Of a stretch of DNA of 64,000 nt, positions 44,660-55,639 are shown in pieces. Both the position numbers and the translations under genes were made by a program. Under the pieces are notes generated by a model. The model ran no database searches, had not been told where the DNA came from, and saw nothing but the letters and a program-made list of their open reading frames with translations. The number at the start of each line of letters is the position of its first letter. The first letter of the stretch is position 1. Source of the stretch: Mactromeris polynyma (taxonomy: Eukaryota; Mollusca; Bivalvia; Venerida; Mactridae); contig JASFXZ010000005.1 of NCBI GenBank assembly GCA_032209605.1, positions 31,112,905 through 31,176,904 of the forward strand. The letters are read 5' to 3'.

Positions 44660-45958
44660 CATGCAGTACACTACAGTCCACACCACAGTGTTGAGAAAGA
44701 CTCTACTACGACACCTATTCGTATTGTGTACGATTGCAGCTGCCGACAATCACGTGATGAGCCCAGCCTTAATGATTGTCTTCTACCTACCCCACCCGTG
44801 CTGAACGACCTCACCGGGATCTTACTACGTTTTCGTTTGCAGAAATACGCAGTCGCCACAGACATAGAGAAGGCATTTCTTCACGTCGGTCGTGATGAGA
44901 GAGATAGAGATGTAACGCGATTTATGTGGCTCAGTGATCCAAGCAACCCAAACAGCGCCCTGATTCCATTCAGATTTAAGACAGTTCTTTTCGGCGCAAC
45001 ATGCTCCCCATTCATTCTGAGTGCAACGATACTAAAACATCTTGTGAACAACAACGGCTGGGTGAGCGACAACCTGAGGAGAGATCTGTATTTTGATAAC
45101 ATGTTATCAAGCTTTTCGCGGAAAACAGACCTACTCCAGTACTTAGAACAGTCACGTGACTTGATGTCGTCTGCAGGTTTTAACCTGCGTTCATGGAGTT
45201 CAAACGGAAACAGTCTTCGTAAGCGTGCCGCAGATGATAACGTTCTGGATAGCGACACCTGTCCGAAATTACTCGGTATGAGATGGGATTCTCAACATGA
45301 CATGTTATAATTCCCAGTCCGAACCATTCATACATCCGGCATCTCAACAAAACGAGAGATATTGCAGCAAACGTCCAGGTTGTATGATCCACTTGGACTA
45401 CGCAGCCCAGTCACAATCAGAGCGAAGATGCTTCTCCGAGAATTATGGCAGCACAAGTATGACTGGGACACCCCACTACCAAGTGATCTACAAGACAAAT
45501 GGCAAGTCATATCAACTGACATAAAATCCGCTACCGACACAGAATTTCTTAGATACTACTTCAGTGAAGCAACTTCAAGCAATGAAGTCACATCTGGTGA
45601 TACATGTATACATGTATTCTGCGACGCAAGTATGACGTCATACGGAGCTTCAGCTTACATCACAAAGGGAGACCAATCAACAATGGTTATGGCGAAATTT
45701 CGATTTGCTCCTCACAAGACGTTGACTTTACCACGTTTAGAACTTATGGCAGCCGTGGTCGGTGCGCGTTTATGCAAACACCTGCAGCAGAACACAGACG
45801 TCTCTGAGATTCATCTTTGGTCGGATAGCCAAATAGTACTGCATTGGCTTCAGACATCAAAGTCCCTTCCACGCTTCGTCAGAAACAGAGTTGCTGAAAT
45901 ACATGGACTAGCGGAGACTAGAACTGTCCAACCAATGATAATCCCGCTGAATTGTTGA
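44660..45958 (+). pseudogene. BEL/Pao reverse transcriptase and RNase H (broken)
   Basis: RT motifs: IRIVYDCSCRQ, SLNDCLLPTPPVLNDL, AVATDIEKAFLHV (motif A), FGATCSPFILSATI (motif B) and DLYFDNMLSSF (motif C, Pao form Y-x-DN). RNase H follows after a frame change: HVFCDASMTSYGASAYI, LPRLELMAAVVGARL, IHLWSDSQIVLHWLQ. A stop at 45,308 and a frameshift near 45,300-45,360 break RT from RNase H, and another lies near 45,955. Confidence 0.88.
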
Positions 45959-47216
45959 CACGAGGTTTAACAGCCACACAATGCAGAGGTAGCAAGCTTT
46001 GGTTTAATGGACCAACATGGATAACAACACCCGACAACAGGCCAGTTTGGAACGCTGACAACATTTCCGTCGCCATGGCAACGATAATCAGACAAAACAC
46101 AGAGAACAAGCAACACTGCAAGTTTCGTGGACATGACGAGGTTTAGCACACTGACTAAACTGCACTGAGTAACAGCCTACGTATTACGTTTCATCAACAA
46201 CTGCAGAACTGGCAAAGCTCGAACCAATGACTACCCAAGAACTTCAAAGATCAGAACAAGTTTGTATCAGGAGTTGTCAGACTATCTTCAGCAAAGAAAT
46301 CGACAGCATTTCTCCCAATAGAGGACGACCACCACTAGTAAAACAGTTAGGTTTATTCCTAAAAGACGGTATACTTAAGTGCGGAGGTCGGATCCATAAT
46401 GCACCACTGGAGAGTGTGACGAAACATCCCTACCTGCTCCCATCTAAACACCAGTACACTCGCTAGGTCATCCAAGATGCTCATGCAAGACAACTCCATG
46501 CTGGTGCTAGACCAACAATCACCCTGATTAGACAGATGTACTGGATACCAGCAATACGCCAATGTGTAAAGTCGGTGTTACGAAAATGTGTTCCATGTCG
46601 TAAAGTTTCAGGCAAGCCGTACACCACACCAGACCTACCGCCACTACCGAAGATGAGAGTGTCTGATGTAACACCGTTCACCTACACCGGTGATGATTAT
46701 TCCGGAGCTTTACTAGTTCGCGATGATAGAAGGAATGACTCAAAAGCATACATTTGCTTATTCACTTGTGCAACAAGCAGAGCCGTAAACCTAGAAATCG
46801 TCCCTGACCTGTCAGTAGATTCATTCATCCAGGCATTTCGACGATTTTGCAGTAGAAAATCACTGCCACAAGTGATGATGTCGGATAATGCTACGACATT
46901 TACAGCAGCTTCGAGGCAACTTCATCAGATTTTCCAATTCCCCACAGTGCGAGAAGAGCTCAACAATAGAGGTATCGAGTGGAGACACTTACCGAAACGA
47001 GCCCCCTGGTTTGGTGGATGGTTGGAACGAATGATTGGACTAAGGACGTTCTTTCATCAGCTACCAAGTATTAATATTGAGATCGAAGCAGTGATCAACG
47101 ACAGACCGTTAACCTACGTCACTTCCTGTTGTACGGACGACGGATCACCCAGCTCCAACACCCTGCCGATCGGAACATCCCAGACGACATCCCAGATGAT
47201 GGGCCAACCACGGTGA
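45952..47216 (+). pseudogene. BEL/Pao integrase (broken)
   Basis: It begins with LTRGLTATQ...KLWFNGPTWI, then KDGILKCGGRIHNAP, and an in-frame TAG at 46,464. An H2C2 zinc finger follows (HARQLH ... CVPCRK). The integrase core has YTGDDYSGALLV, MMSDNATTF and PWFGGWLERMIG, giving the D, D and E positions of the family. The segment after ERMIG is shortened before VINDRPLTY. Several frame breaks; inactive. Confidence 0.88.
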
Positions 47217-47509
47217 GGCAGGCAACCACGCAGCAGACGCTCATACGTAACTTCCGTGATAGATGGCGGCACGAGTACTTGACCGCCCTGAGAGAGCGTC
47301 ATCAGACGACTGGCAACAATAACCAGACGATATCCGTAGGAGACGTGGTCCAGGTCCACGACGAATCGCCGCGCGCCCAATGGAAACTGGCTGTGGTCGA
47401 GGAACTCATTCCAGGAAGAGATGGACTTACACGAAGTGCAAAGATTCGCACAGAAAATGGACACTCAAATCGTGCAATTGTGAAATTGTATCCACTGGAA
47501 GTATGCTGA
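47129..47509 (+). pseudogene. BEL/Pao C-terminal domain
   Basis: TLIRNFRDRWRHEYLTALRE, then ISVGDVVQVHDESPRAQWKL and GRDGLTRSAKIRTENGHSNR are the conserved end of Pao polyproteins (DUF5641-type; family form G-x-V-x-x-x-D...R-xWKLG-V). It overlaps the end of the integrase frame, implying a frameshift near 47,130-47,210. The stop lies about 280 bp before the 3' LTR. Confidence 0.85.
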
Positions 47510-47793
47510 TTGACATTGACTTAAGTTTGTTAACTAAGAGCAAACTCGTGAACTATGAACAGTGCTACTACTTTTCTTAATACACTTACAATAAAAATAG
47601 TGATTTATTCAGAGAGAATTCATCATTCATTTGAAATCATAAAATTATTTTAAAAGTGAAAGACAATAATTTATTTACAAGTGTATTTTCAGACACTTGA
47701 TTGCAGTTTGCAAAGATCTCTTACATGTTTGCTTTGATGTTTTCAGGCTTATTGATGTTCCATGTGTTTTTAATCATTTCTAGGGCCCGAGTA

Positions 47794-47937
47794 TGTCGGG
47801 AAACGTTACATAACGTCATGCCGCCAAACGGTGCATGACGTCGATTTACGTCACTTCCGACGTTGTTGTTTTGTATATATTCAGTTTGAAATAAAGGATC
47901 GAACCATACACAACGCATTGACTAACACTATTCAACC
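47794..47937 (+). repeat. BEL/Pao 3' LTR
   Basis: It matches the 5' LTR from TGTCGGGAAACG to actattcaac with a few substitutions, including g/c in ataaggtc/ataacgtc, a/t in the loop and one in gtcgttttacg/gtcgatttacg. The sequence after it, ccaacatcgggtttagg, does not repeat the 5' flank. Confidence 0.88.
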
Positions 47938-48385
47938 CAACATCGGGTTTAGGTATTAACAATTTATTTCAAGATCAACAACTGTATGTAGGATTCGTAT
48001 CGCAGTGGCTCAATGGAAGTTGTGTCATCCAGGAGGTCCTGATATCGATCCTTTGTAAGATCTTTGTTTGACGAAAGTTTTTTTACGTTAATACGTTGAC
48101 AAGAATTTCGATTTACACCATTTCCACGTGCATGTGTACATGAATGTAGCATAAAAACTCAAAGTAATAATTTTCAACGAGCAGTTTTAAATTGCACTCC
48201 GACGATATAAGTTGATCGTTATATGAATATACTTTAACATGTTAGGCTATTGACTTTGGACAATTTGAAATGTTTTAAAGGTTATTGTCGTTGAATTAAA
48301 GTATAAACTAGTTTTGTTATATATGGCTTTTAATTAGCAATATTGTATAGCCATTTGTTATAAAATCTATGTTGTATATTTTCAG

Positions 48386-49616
48386 GTTTGCAGGGAAGAA
48401 AAACGTGCAGGAGATCTCGTGGTCCAGTTGCAGAACGCCGTTGGCAGAGCCGCCCATTACACTGGATGCAGCGTGACAAAGTGTTGGCGATATGAGGCTC
48501 CAAGAAAGAAACGATCCGACAGTTACGTTGTGGACAGCTTTGACAGGGATCTGATCCGACGCACAGCCGATGAGCTTATTGAGAAAGGCAGAGGCGTGCT
48601 GACCGCAAAGAAGATCATGGAAGCTGTGCGTGAGAAGATCGCTTTTCGCAAGGGACTTTTGAAGGAGATTGGGTTCGAGTGGAAAAGATGTGGATCCACC
48701 AGAACTATTTTCATTGAGCGATCAGACGTGGTGGTGGCTCGGGTGAACTTTTTCGCCAAATCAGGAAGTATTGCTAGGAAGGCCGATCAATCGTCTATAA
48801 TAATGAAACCTATGTTCACACTACCCACAGTATGAAGAAGTGCTGGCAGTCTGCGGCGTGTCTTTGAAGATCCCTTCTCCAAGGGTCAAAGACTTGTTGT
48901 TGTACATGCTGGGTCAGAAGAGGGCTTCATAAAAGACGCTTGTTTCATGTTCAAGGCCGGCTCCTCCTCCGGAGATTACCATGATGAAATGAACAGCACC
49001 AACTTCAACAAATAGCTGAACGAGAGGCTCATCCCCAACCTACCGGCACACTCTGTACTGGTCGCGGACAACGCGGCATACCACAATGTGCAGCATGACG
49101 ACAGCCACGAAGAGCGAGGGGCGACATTCAGTCATGGCGAGACATGGAATATCATTCTCACCAACAATGCTGAAGGCAGAGCTTTTGGAACTATGCAAGA
49201 GAAACAAGTCCCTTCCCTCTTACATTCTAGATGAAACGCTGAAGCAGCATGGACATGTATGCCTTCATCTTCCGCAGTATCACGCCGAGCTCAATGCCAT
49301 TGAACTGATAATGGCAAACGTCAAGGGGAAGATAGCTGCAGCCAATGTCACATATAAGTACAGGAACGTACTGAAGGTAACCCAGGATGTCATCGACTCC
49401 GTAACAGCCGACAACTGGAAGGCATGTTGTCGCCACGTCCGGGACGTAGAGGAGAAATTCCGCAGGTCAGACGTAGCATGTGAAGAGGTCATGGAGAATT
49501 CATGGAGGGCACTGACACAGCCACTGAAGCCGACTCAGAGACCGACACTGTCAGTGATGCCGCCGACTACTCCGACACTGACACCGCTTTTGAAATGTAA
49601 TTGTAATATGTATTGA
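48386..49616 (+). pseudogene. IS630/Tc1-superfamily DDE transposase, three lesions
   Basis: After a tattttcag that looks like a splice acceptor, the frame opens VCREEKRAGDLVVQLQNAVG and continues with an N-terminal helix-turn-helix region (TAKKIMEAVREKI). The catalytic domain has LVADNAAYHNVQ (second Asp) and LPQYHAELNAIELIMANVKG (Glu), as in DDE_3 transposases. Lesions: TGA at 48,833, TAG at 49,013 where a tryptophan is expected, and a frameshift between about 49,100 and 49,170. Apart from these it reads well, so decay is recent. Terminal inverted repeats were not identified. Confidence 0.82.
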
Positions 49617-49769
49617 ATTTGAAATTAATAATAAAATATTATATTTATAGAAAGATAAAAAGAGAGAAAAAATAAACAAACCAAAAATAATAAAATAAAC
49701 ATAAAATTATTTTTAAATACATAAATATACATTCCACGATTTGAAAATTATAAATTAATGAAAATAATC

Positions 49770-49868
49770 TTACGGCAGGATGATTCGAACCTGGTACTGG
49801 GATATCGATAAACATGTATGAAGACACTTTACTACTCTCCAGACCACTGCGCTATACCGACGGGTTTA
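49770..49868 (-). repeat. tRNA-derived SINE head
   Basis: The minus strand reads CCGTCGGTATAGCGCAGTGG (A-box region), then GGTTCGAATCATCC (B box). The region between is longer than a tRNA and the stems do not pair, which fits a SINE. Confidence 0.6.
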
Positions 49869-49989
49869 TATAAAATTCGAAATTAAACTATATAATCCTA
49901 CTTTCAAGCGAAGATTATGTGACGTATGTGAAAAAGATAATGTTTTACCATTTACAATCCTGATTTACCTGTTTACATTTAATGGAACA

Positions 49990-50480
49990 GAATCCAGTAT
50001 CCCGCTGGATGTATAGTAGTTGTTACTTCAAATGTTTACTCGCATTAGATGCGGCCAACACACAGCTAGTAGTTGTTAGTGCTGATGTTTATTCGAAAAA
50101 ACATAGCAAGAAGTTCGATGTGAGTTCGGATATGATGGAATGAATACACAGCTATTAGTTGTTAGTTCAGGTATTTATTCGCATGCGATGCGGCGAATAC
50201 ACAGCTAGTAGTTGTTAGTTCAGATGTTTATTCGAAAATGCATATTCAGAAATGGTATTTGAATTTGGATATGATGTAGCGAATGTACAGCTGTTAATTG
50301 CTAGTTCAGATGTTCGTTCCCAAATTCACAGCTGGGTTTTTTTCAGAAGTTAATTCAAGTATGCACTGCCAGAAGTTAGATGTCAGTTCGAATATAGTAG
50401 AGACGTCACACCTGTTAGTCCGTACGTTAGATATCGAAGTCGAATTCATAGCCAGATATTAGTTTAGACCAAAAAAAGCT
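49990..50480 (+). repeat. Composite minisatellite, block 2
   Basis: Units with tagttgttagttcagatgtt, tattcgaaaa-acatagc, gtgagttcggatatgatgga and aatacacagctagtag alternate, decaying toward the right. Same orientation as block 1. Confidence 0.75.
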
Positions 50481-50619
50481 GCATTTCAGTGCGTGGGTCT
50501 CGATATGTGTTTGCTTATCATAGAACTCAGAGTAACACAATTTATTGCCTAAACGCAAATGCATGTTTTTAAATATGTTGAAGGTTATTTAGAATTTCAT
50601 AATAAGATTATGCTACAGC

Positions 50620-51000
50620 CCTTACGGTGGGTTCATCACCAAACATGCCAGTAAGATTTCTGTGAATTCAAATAGCATATCTGTGATGTACATGATAAAT
50701 TGTACCCCATGGACAGACCTTTGAGGGACGTCTGATGTGATATGACCTACTTCTGAGAGCTATTTTTTTATATTTGATTGTCGAATATAATTTGAACCAC
50801 TGGAGTGATGATGATAGGTTGAAATTGTTTGATTTTTGTTTGTTAAGAAGAGTTGAATATTCCACTAGATCAAATGCCTTTGACAAGTCCAGAAAGCTTG
50901 TTCCGACAATTTTCTTCCATTGATGGCATTTATCCACCTGTCTGTTATTGATATCAATGCAGTTTCAGCTCTGAAACCAGACTTAAATGATCAGAAATTG
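50620..51000 (-). pseudogene. LINE reverse transcriptase fragment
   Basis: The minus strand reads GTSFLDLSKAFDLVEYSTLL (RT motif A region, F-x-D-x-x-KAFD), then SSLQWFKLYS and RRPSKVCPWGT (equivalent of R-GVPQGS). An isolated Jockey/CR1-like fragment, not obviously the same copy as the LINEs at 1-2.5 or 55.6-58.1 kb. Confidence 0.75.
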
Positions 51001-53040
51001 GCTAGAAAACAATATAGTATATTTCAAATGATTGCTGGGGAAGTCAGTAATTTCCGTGAAATATAAAAAAAAAACAATCGCTCAAACTGTTATTGAACTT
51101 TATTAACTTATCCCCATGGAGATTAATTAATTTATCTTAAGTTAGTAACTTATGCTCAAAACGTGTGTACTTTAGGTCAAATGTGAGGGCGTGCCTTCAG
51201 CTAATAACGGAAACAATGTTTTTTATATAATTGCAGAAAACGCACAATATGCATGCATTATTGGTATATTCATCCGGTTTTCTTTTAATATGTACATATC
51301 GGACCTGTTTCTGAATGCTACATGTATCTTTGATTTGTATTCTATCAACTATTTGTCGCAGTTACGAAATATCATAATGTGTTGAATAACAATGCATTGT
51401 CAACATTCTTGTGTTTCGGTTCGGTATTATCTAAAAGTCCATTTGATTGTGTTTTATTGCCTTTTTGTGTAACAAAACTGACCAGAAATTGTTCATAACA
51501 TTATTTGCATTCAATTTGAGAAAAATGGTGTTTTCATCATTGCTTCTCACACGTCGCATTGTGTTATGTTCATTTAGTCGTTAGCGATGTTACATAATGT
51601 TGACTACATCGTTTTGACAATGCATCTGTTACTTAAAGTTTGTGGTGCCGAATTGGAAAATATCACTAGACGGTTCTCTTTTGTTATTGTAAGCAAGTCA
51701 AACTTCATCGTGGAAAGTGTGCTACACCGCTAAATATCGTCCGAGTTACTCATACATTCTATCAATGAGCAGTGAATATTCTGCTACGTCTTCATTTATA
51801 TACCAATGAACTAAGTTGGTGCTGATTGATATGCTTTTTGTCGCCATGTTTTAATTCCCCCTGAGTAAAGCAAATAGATTGTTGCATCCAAAGACGTATT
51901 CAGCACTCGTTTTCCGCCCATTACTTTCCCAGTCAAAATTTCATTTCTAGGTGGTTACTTAGAACATTTGACTAGCGTATATAGATCTAGTAATGTGATC
52001 TTTCTTTACTAAAATTCACTTATGGAATCAATAAGTTTATCTTATTAGCTTTCTTCCAAATTTTCAACGAACCTGATTCTGGATATTTGTCTACTACATC
52101 TGAGAAATCATGTGAGGATAGTAGTCAGTCGTTTGCAGTGGGGAAATCCAGTATTGACGTGTTGAAAAAAGCAGGAGCAAGAATTAAGTCGACTGTCAAA
52201 TGTCGCTGAAGATCAAAAGGTTTCGTAATTGTTTGATAGAAGAAAACGCCACATGGCTAACTTGGTTGTTACTTAAACCGTAAGAATTAATTTCCAGGAG
52301 AAAATAGTCTATAAAAAGCGAATGGGAGCAAAAATTGTACATTCGCCATTTGATATATAAACTCATTTCGAACTTCTGGAAGTACTTTCTGAAATTAAGT
52401 TCTGAACTAACAACTAAAACCTGTGAATTCGGGTACGCACTTCTGAACAACAAACAAACAGATGTGCATTAGCAAACCTCCTTTAGCATCGGGCTCTTGT
52501 TCCGATACCTTCATATTCATCCTCTGCTTTATAACTCCCGTATGACTGATATTTTCTATTTTTAGAGAGGCGAATCGACATGCGTCCACAGGTATTCACA
52601 TGCCGCTTGTTAAGACTCGCTTATGTCCCAAAAGTAGGACAGTAAACATGTGTAGATAAAGGGTTCAAATAAAGGTTATTGAATAAATGCGAGTTTTCAT
52701 TGAACATACAGGTTTCCCTATTATAGAAAATGCGCTGTGAAATTGAAAATTGTTAGAAAAACTAAATAAATCTTATTTAAGTGACTCGATACTCAACACT
52801 CGATGAAAGAACGAAACACTGCCTTTTGTATATGAAAAACCGATGAGCTAGATAGACCAAATTTCCCTCGACACAAGGCTCTATACATTTGATTTGTTAT
52901 AACACTGGAAAATAACCATCTATTATACACTCAGTAGTCACGTGATCGGGCTGATCAATGAAACTTAGTATCAGGAACGAACGGTGATTTCGAGGTCAAA
53001 TATCAAAATCTACATCTACATGTAGTAAATTATACTGACA
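51000..53040. other. Gene-free, nothing recognised
   Basis: No protein motif, tRNA-like structure or repeat pair noticed. Open frames are short; a weakly hydrophobic one at 51.19-51.39 kb has no splice support. Confidence 0.45.
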
Positions 53041-53049
53041 GCAGCGTGT

Positions 53050-54315
53050 GATTCTGATACATCATAATCATATTCGAATAAACATCTGAACTCACATATA
53101 ATAGCTGTGTATACGCTACATGATATCAGAACACACATCTAACTTCTGGCTATGTTTCTTCGAATAAACATCTGAACTAACAACTACTAACTGTGTACTC
53201 GCTACATATTAATATTATGCGAATAAACATCTGAACGCACAACTAATAGCTGTGTATTCAATCCATCATATCCGAACTAACGTCAAACGTTTGGCTATAT
53301 TTGTTTTCGAATAAACATCTGAGTTAACAACTACTAGCTGTGTTTTCGCTACATCATAATAGTATGCGAATAAACATCTAAACTCACAACTAACGTATGT
53401 GTATTCATTCCATCATATCCGAACTCTCATCAAACTTCTTACTATGTTTCTTTGAATAAACTTCTGAACTCACAACTATGTATTTATTCCATCATATCCG
53501 AACTTATAGCTATGTGTTTTCGAATAAATATCTGAACTAACAACTACTAGCTGTGTATTCGCCTCAGCACATGGGAATTAATATTTTAACTAACGTTTTT
53601 TAGCTGTGCATTTGCTACATCATATCCGAACTCACATCTAACTTCTGGCAATGTTTCTTCGAAATAACAATTGAACTAACAACTACTGGCTGTATATTCG
53701 CTACATCATAATATATTACGAATAAACATCTGAACGCACAACTGATAGCTACATATTTACAAGAATATCATATAACCTGTTTTAATTTTCACATAATTTT
53801 ACATCCATTGCGCGCTAAATGACCAAAGCTGTCGATGCGCCATAAAACAACATAATAATAATAACAACTGATAGCTGTATATTCATTCCATCATATCTGA
53901 ACTCACATCTACCTTCAGACAATGTTTTTTCGAATAAACATCTGCACTAACAACTAATAGCTGTGTATTCATTCGATCATATCCGAACTCACATCTAACT
54001 TCGGGCTTTATGTTTTTGAATAAACATCTGAACTAACAACTAATAGCTGGGCATTCGCCGCATCATATGCGAATAAACATTTGAACTAACAACTAATAGC
54101 TGTGTATTCATTCCAGCATATGCGAATAAACATTTGAACTAACAACTAATAGCTGTGTATTCATTCCAGCATATCCGAACTCACATCTTACTTCTGGCTA
54201 TGGTTTTTCGAATAAACATCTGAACTAACAACTAATAGCTATTTATTTGGGAACGAACATCTGAATTCACAAATAACAACTAACAGCCAACTTCACAGAC
54301 CCTTTCTAGCAATTT
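53050..54315 (-). repeat. Composite minisatellite, block 3 (inverted)
   Basis: On the plus strand about ten repeats alternate between a 59-bp type (cgaataaacatctgaactaa ... agctgtgtattcgctacatc) and an approximately 84-bp type with cattccatcatatccgaact and cacatctaacttctggctat. It ends agccaacttcacagaccctt, the reverse complement of the start of block 1, so both have the same defined edge. One unit is interrupted at about 53,750-53,870 by unrelated AT-rich sequence. Confidence 0.82.
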
Positions 54316-54380
54316 ACATTGTCACAGCGCCCGGTGCTTTAGATAGATAAGATTTATTTCAGCATGAGATGCATAATATA

Positions 54381-55235
54381 CTGAACGCCAAAAGAAACGC
54401 AACATTACCTTTAACCTTCGATTATATATCAATAATCCATTAAAATCATCAAATGGTAACAGAAAACTCAATTTCAATGTGTATATACAATATTAAACAA
54501 AATCACAGTTTCTTTTTATCACATGTGGTAGAATGAGCAAACGTGAAACAGACTGCCTGTCGATAAAACAATCACAAAATCTCTAAATCGGCTAGTACCG
54601 AGTATGTCACCCGCGTGCACGAACACAATCGTTACACCTTCTCCTCATGGAAGTGATCACTCGCGCTGTCAGTGGCTGAGGAATACCGTTCTGTCGCCGG
54701 TATACCCGACGACCGAGTTCGTTCTAGTTGTGCTCAATTGGAGATAAGTCTGGGCTCAGTGGTGGCCAGTCTATCACCCTGGTGTTGTTCTCGTCTTAGA
54801 CACGATGGGTTATTCTTGCTCGGTGAGGGGTGGCATTGTCCTGTTGAAAAATATCGCAATGGTTGTCCACGAACAGCACTACCGTCGACAAGAACACTTC
54901 ATCAATGTATGGCCGGGCATTAAGGGCTCCCTGAATAAAATGCAACGGTGTCCTTTGATGAATTGAAATACCTGCCCAGACCATAACTCCTCCACCGCCC
55001 CATCGGTTATGCTCCGTCACACAACACTCTACATTTCCCTCACCTCGACGACGCCATACTCGTTAAATTACTAAATCGCTTCAGGGCCTTTCCAGTTGAC
55101 TGATTTTCCGATGTTTATGTCCACATCGATAAGACTGCACGATTTTACTACTTACACATGTGAAGAAAATAGACCTGAATTTTTATTTTTTAAATATATG
55201 CATTTCAAAATTGTTGCCTTTCTTTTGGCGTTCAG
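54381..55235 (-). mobile_element. Compact Tc1-type element with both terminal repeats
   Basis: CTGAACGCCAAAAGAAACGC continuing to aaca at the left, and the same in reverse (one mismatch in 24 bp) at the right, with TA on each side. The element is about 855 bp, shorter than the usual 1.2-1.6 kb, so it is an internally deleted derivative. It contains a transposase remnant in minus orientation (see next entry). Confidence 0.85.
54660..55070 (-). pseudogene. Tc1-type transposase remnant
   Basis: On the minus strand: VTEHNRWGGGGVMVWAGISI, IFQQDNATPHRARIT, then after a frame change a segment like WPPLSPDLSPIEHN-NELGRR ending near 54,680. This has the QDN-x-PH and SPD-x-x-PIE motifs of Tc1 enzymes. 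The N-terminal helix-turn-helix region is absent, matching the short element. Confidence 0.8.
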
Positions 55236-55239
55236 TATA

Positions 55240-55630
55240 TATATATACATGGTAGACAAGACAAACATGTTTCATTTATATTAAAGCACATGATTCATAA
55301 AAACCATGCCACGCACATCCGTACTAAGGATTACACAAACAAGAGAAAATAACCCTTATTTCCATTGTGGTACTTGTCATGGATGGTATGTCATAGAGAG
55401 GCATGAAACTTCTATCACAGGCATTGCATTGCAATTCTATCACAGACAATGATATTGAAAAACAATAATATTTTGGAATAACAGTGACTAGCTAATTATA
55501 ATGCGAAGTAAAAACTATAAAAGAGAAGAACTTCAGAATACTGATTTTGATTTAAGACATTATTTGGAACTGTTACATAAATTGCTTAAAACACAGATAC
55601 ACACCTGTATTGTATTATAAATAAAAATAC
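55240..55630. other. Spacer, nothing recognised
   Basis: AT-rich sequence between the Tc1-type element and the LINE 3' end. Confidence 0.4.
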
Positions 55631-55639
55631 TTAATTGCT

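Larger units (their letters stand above)
42430..47937 (+). mobile_element. BEL/Pao LTR retrotransposon, degenerate but full-length
   Basis: Two LTRs of about 143 bp bound, in order, gag with a zinc knuckle, an aspartic protease with the BEL-type FDEGAQ motif, reverse transcriptase, RNase H, H2C2 zinc finger, DDE integrase and a C-terminal domain. This is the standard Pao order. Coding is broken by several frameshifts and stops, and the segment between protease and RT is shortened. The LTRs differ at a few positions, so insertion is not brand new. No 5-bp target duplication was found (acggg on the left, ccaac or similar on the right), suggesting recombination. It sits beside and partly between minisatellite blocks. 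Confidence 0.92.
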
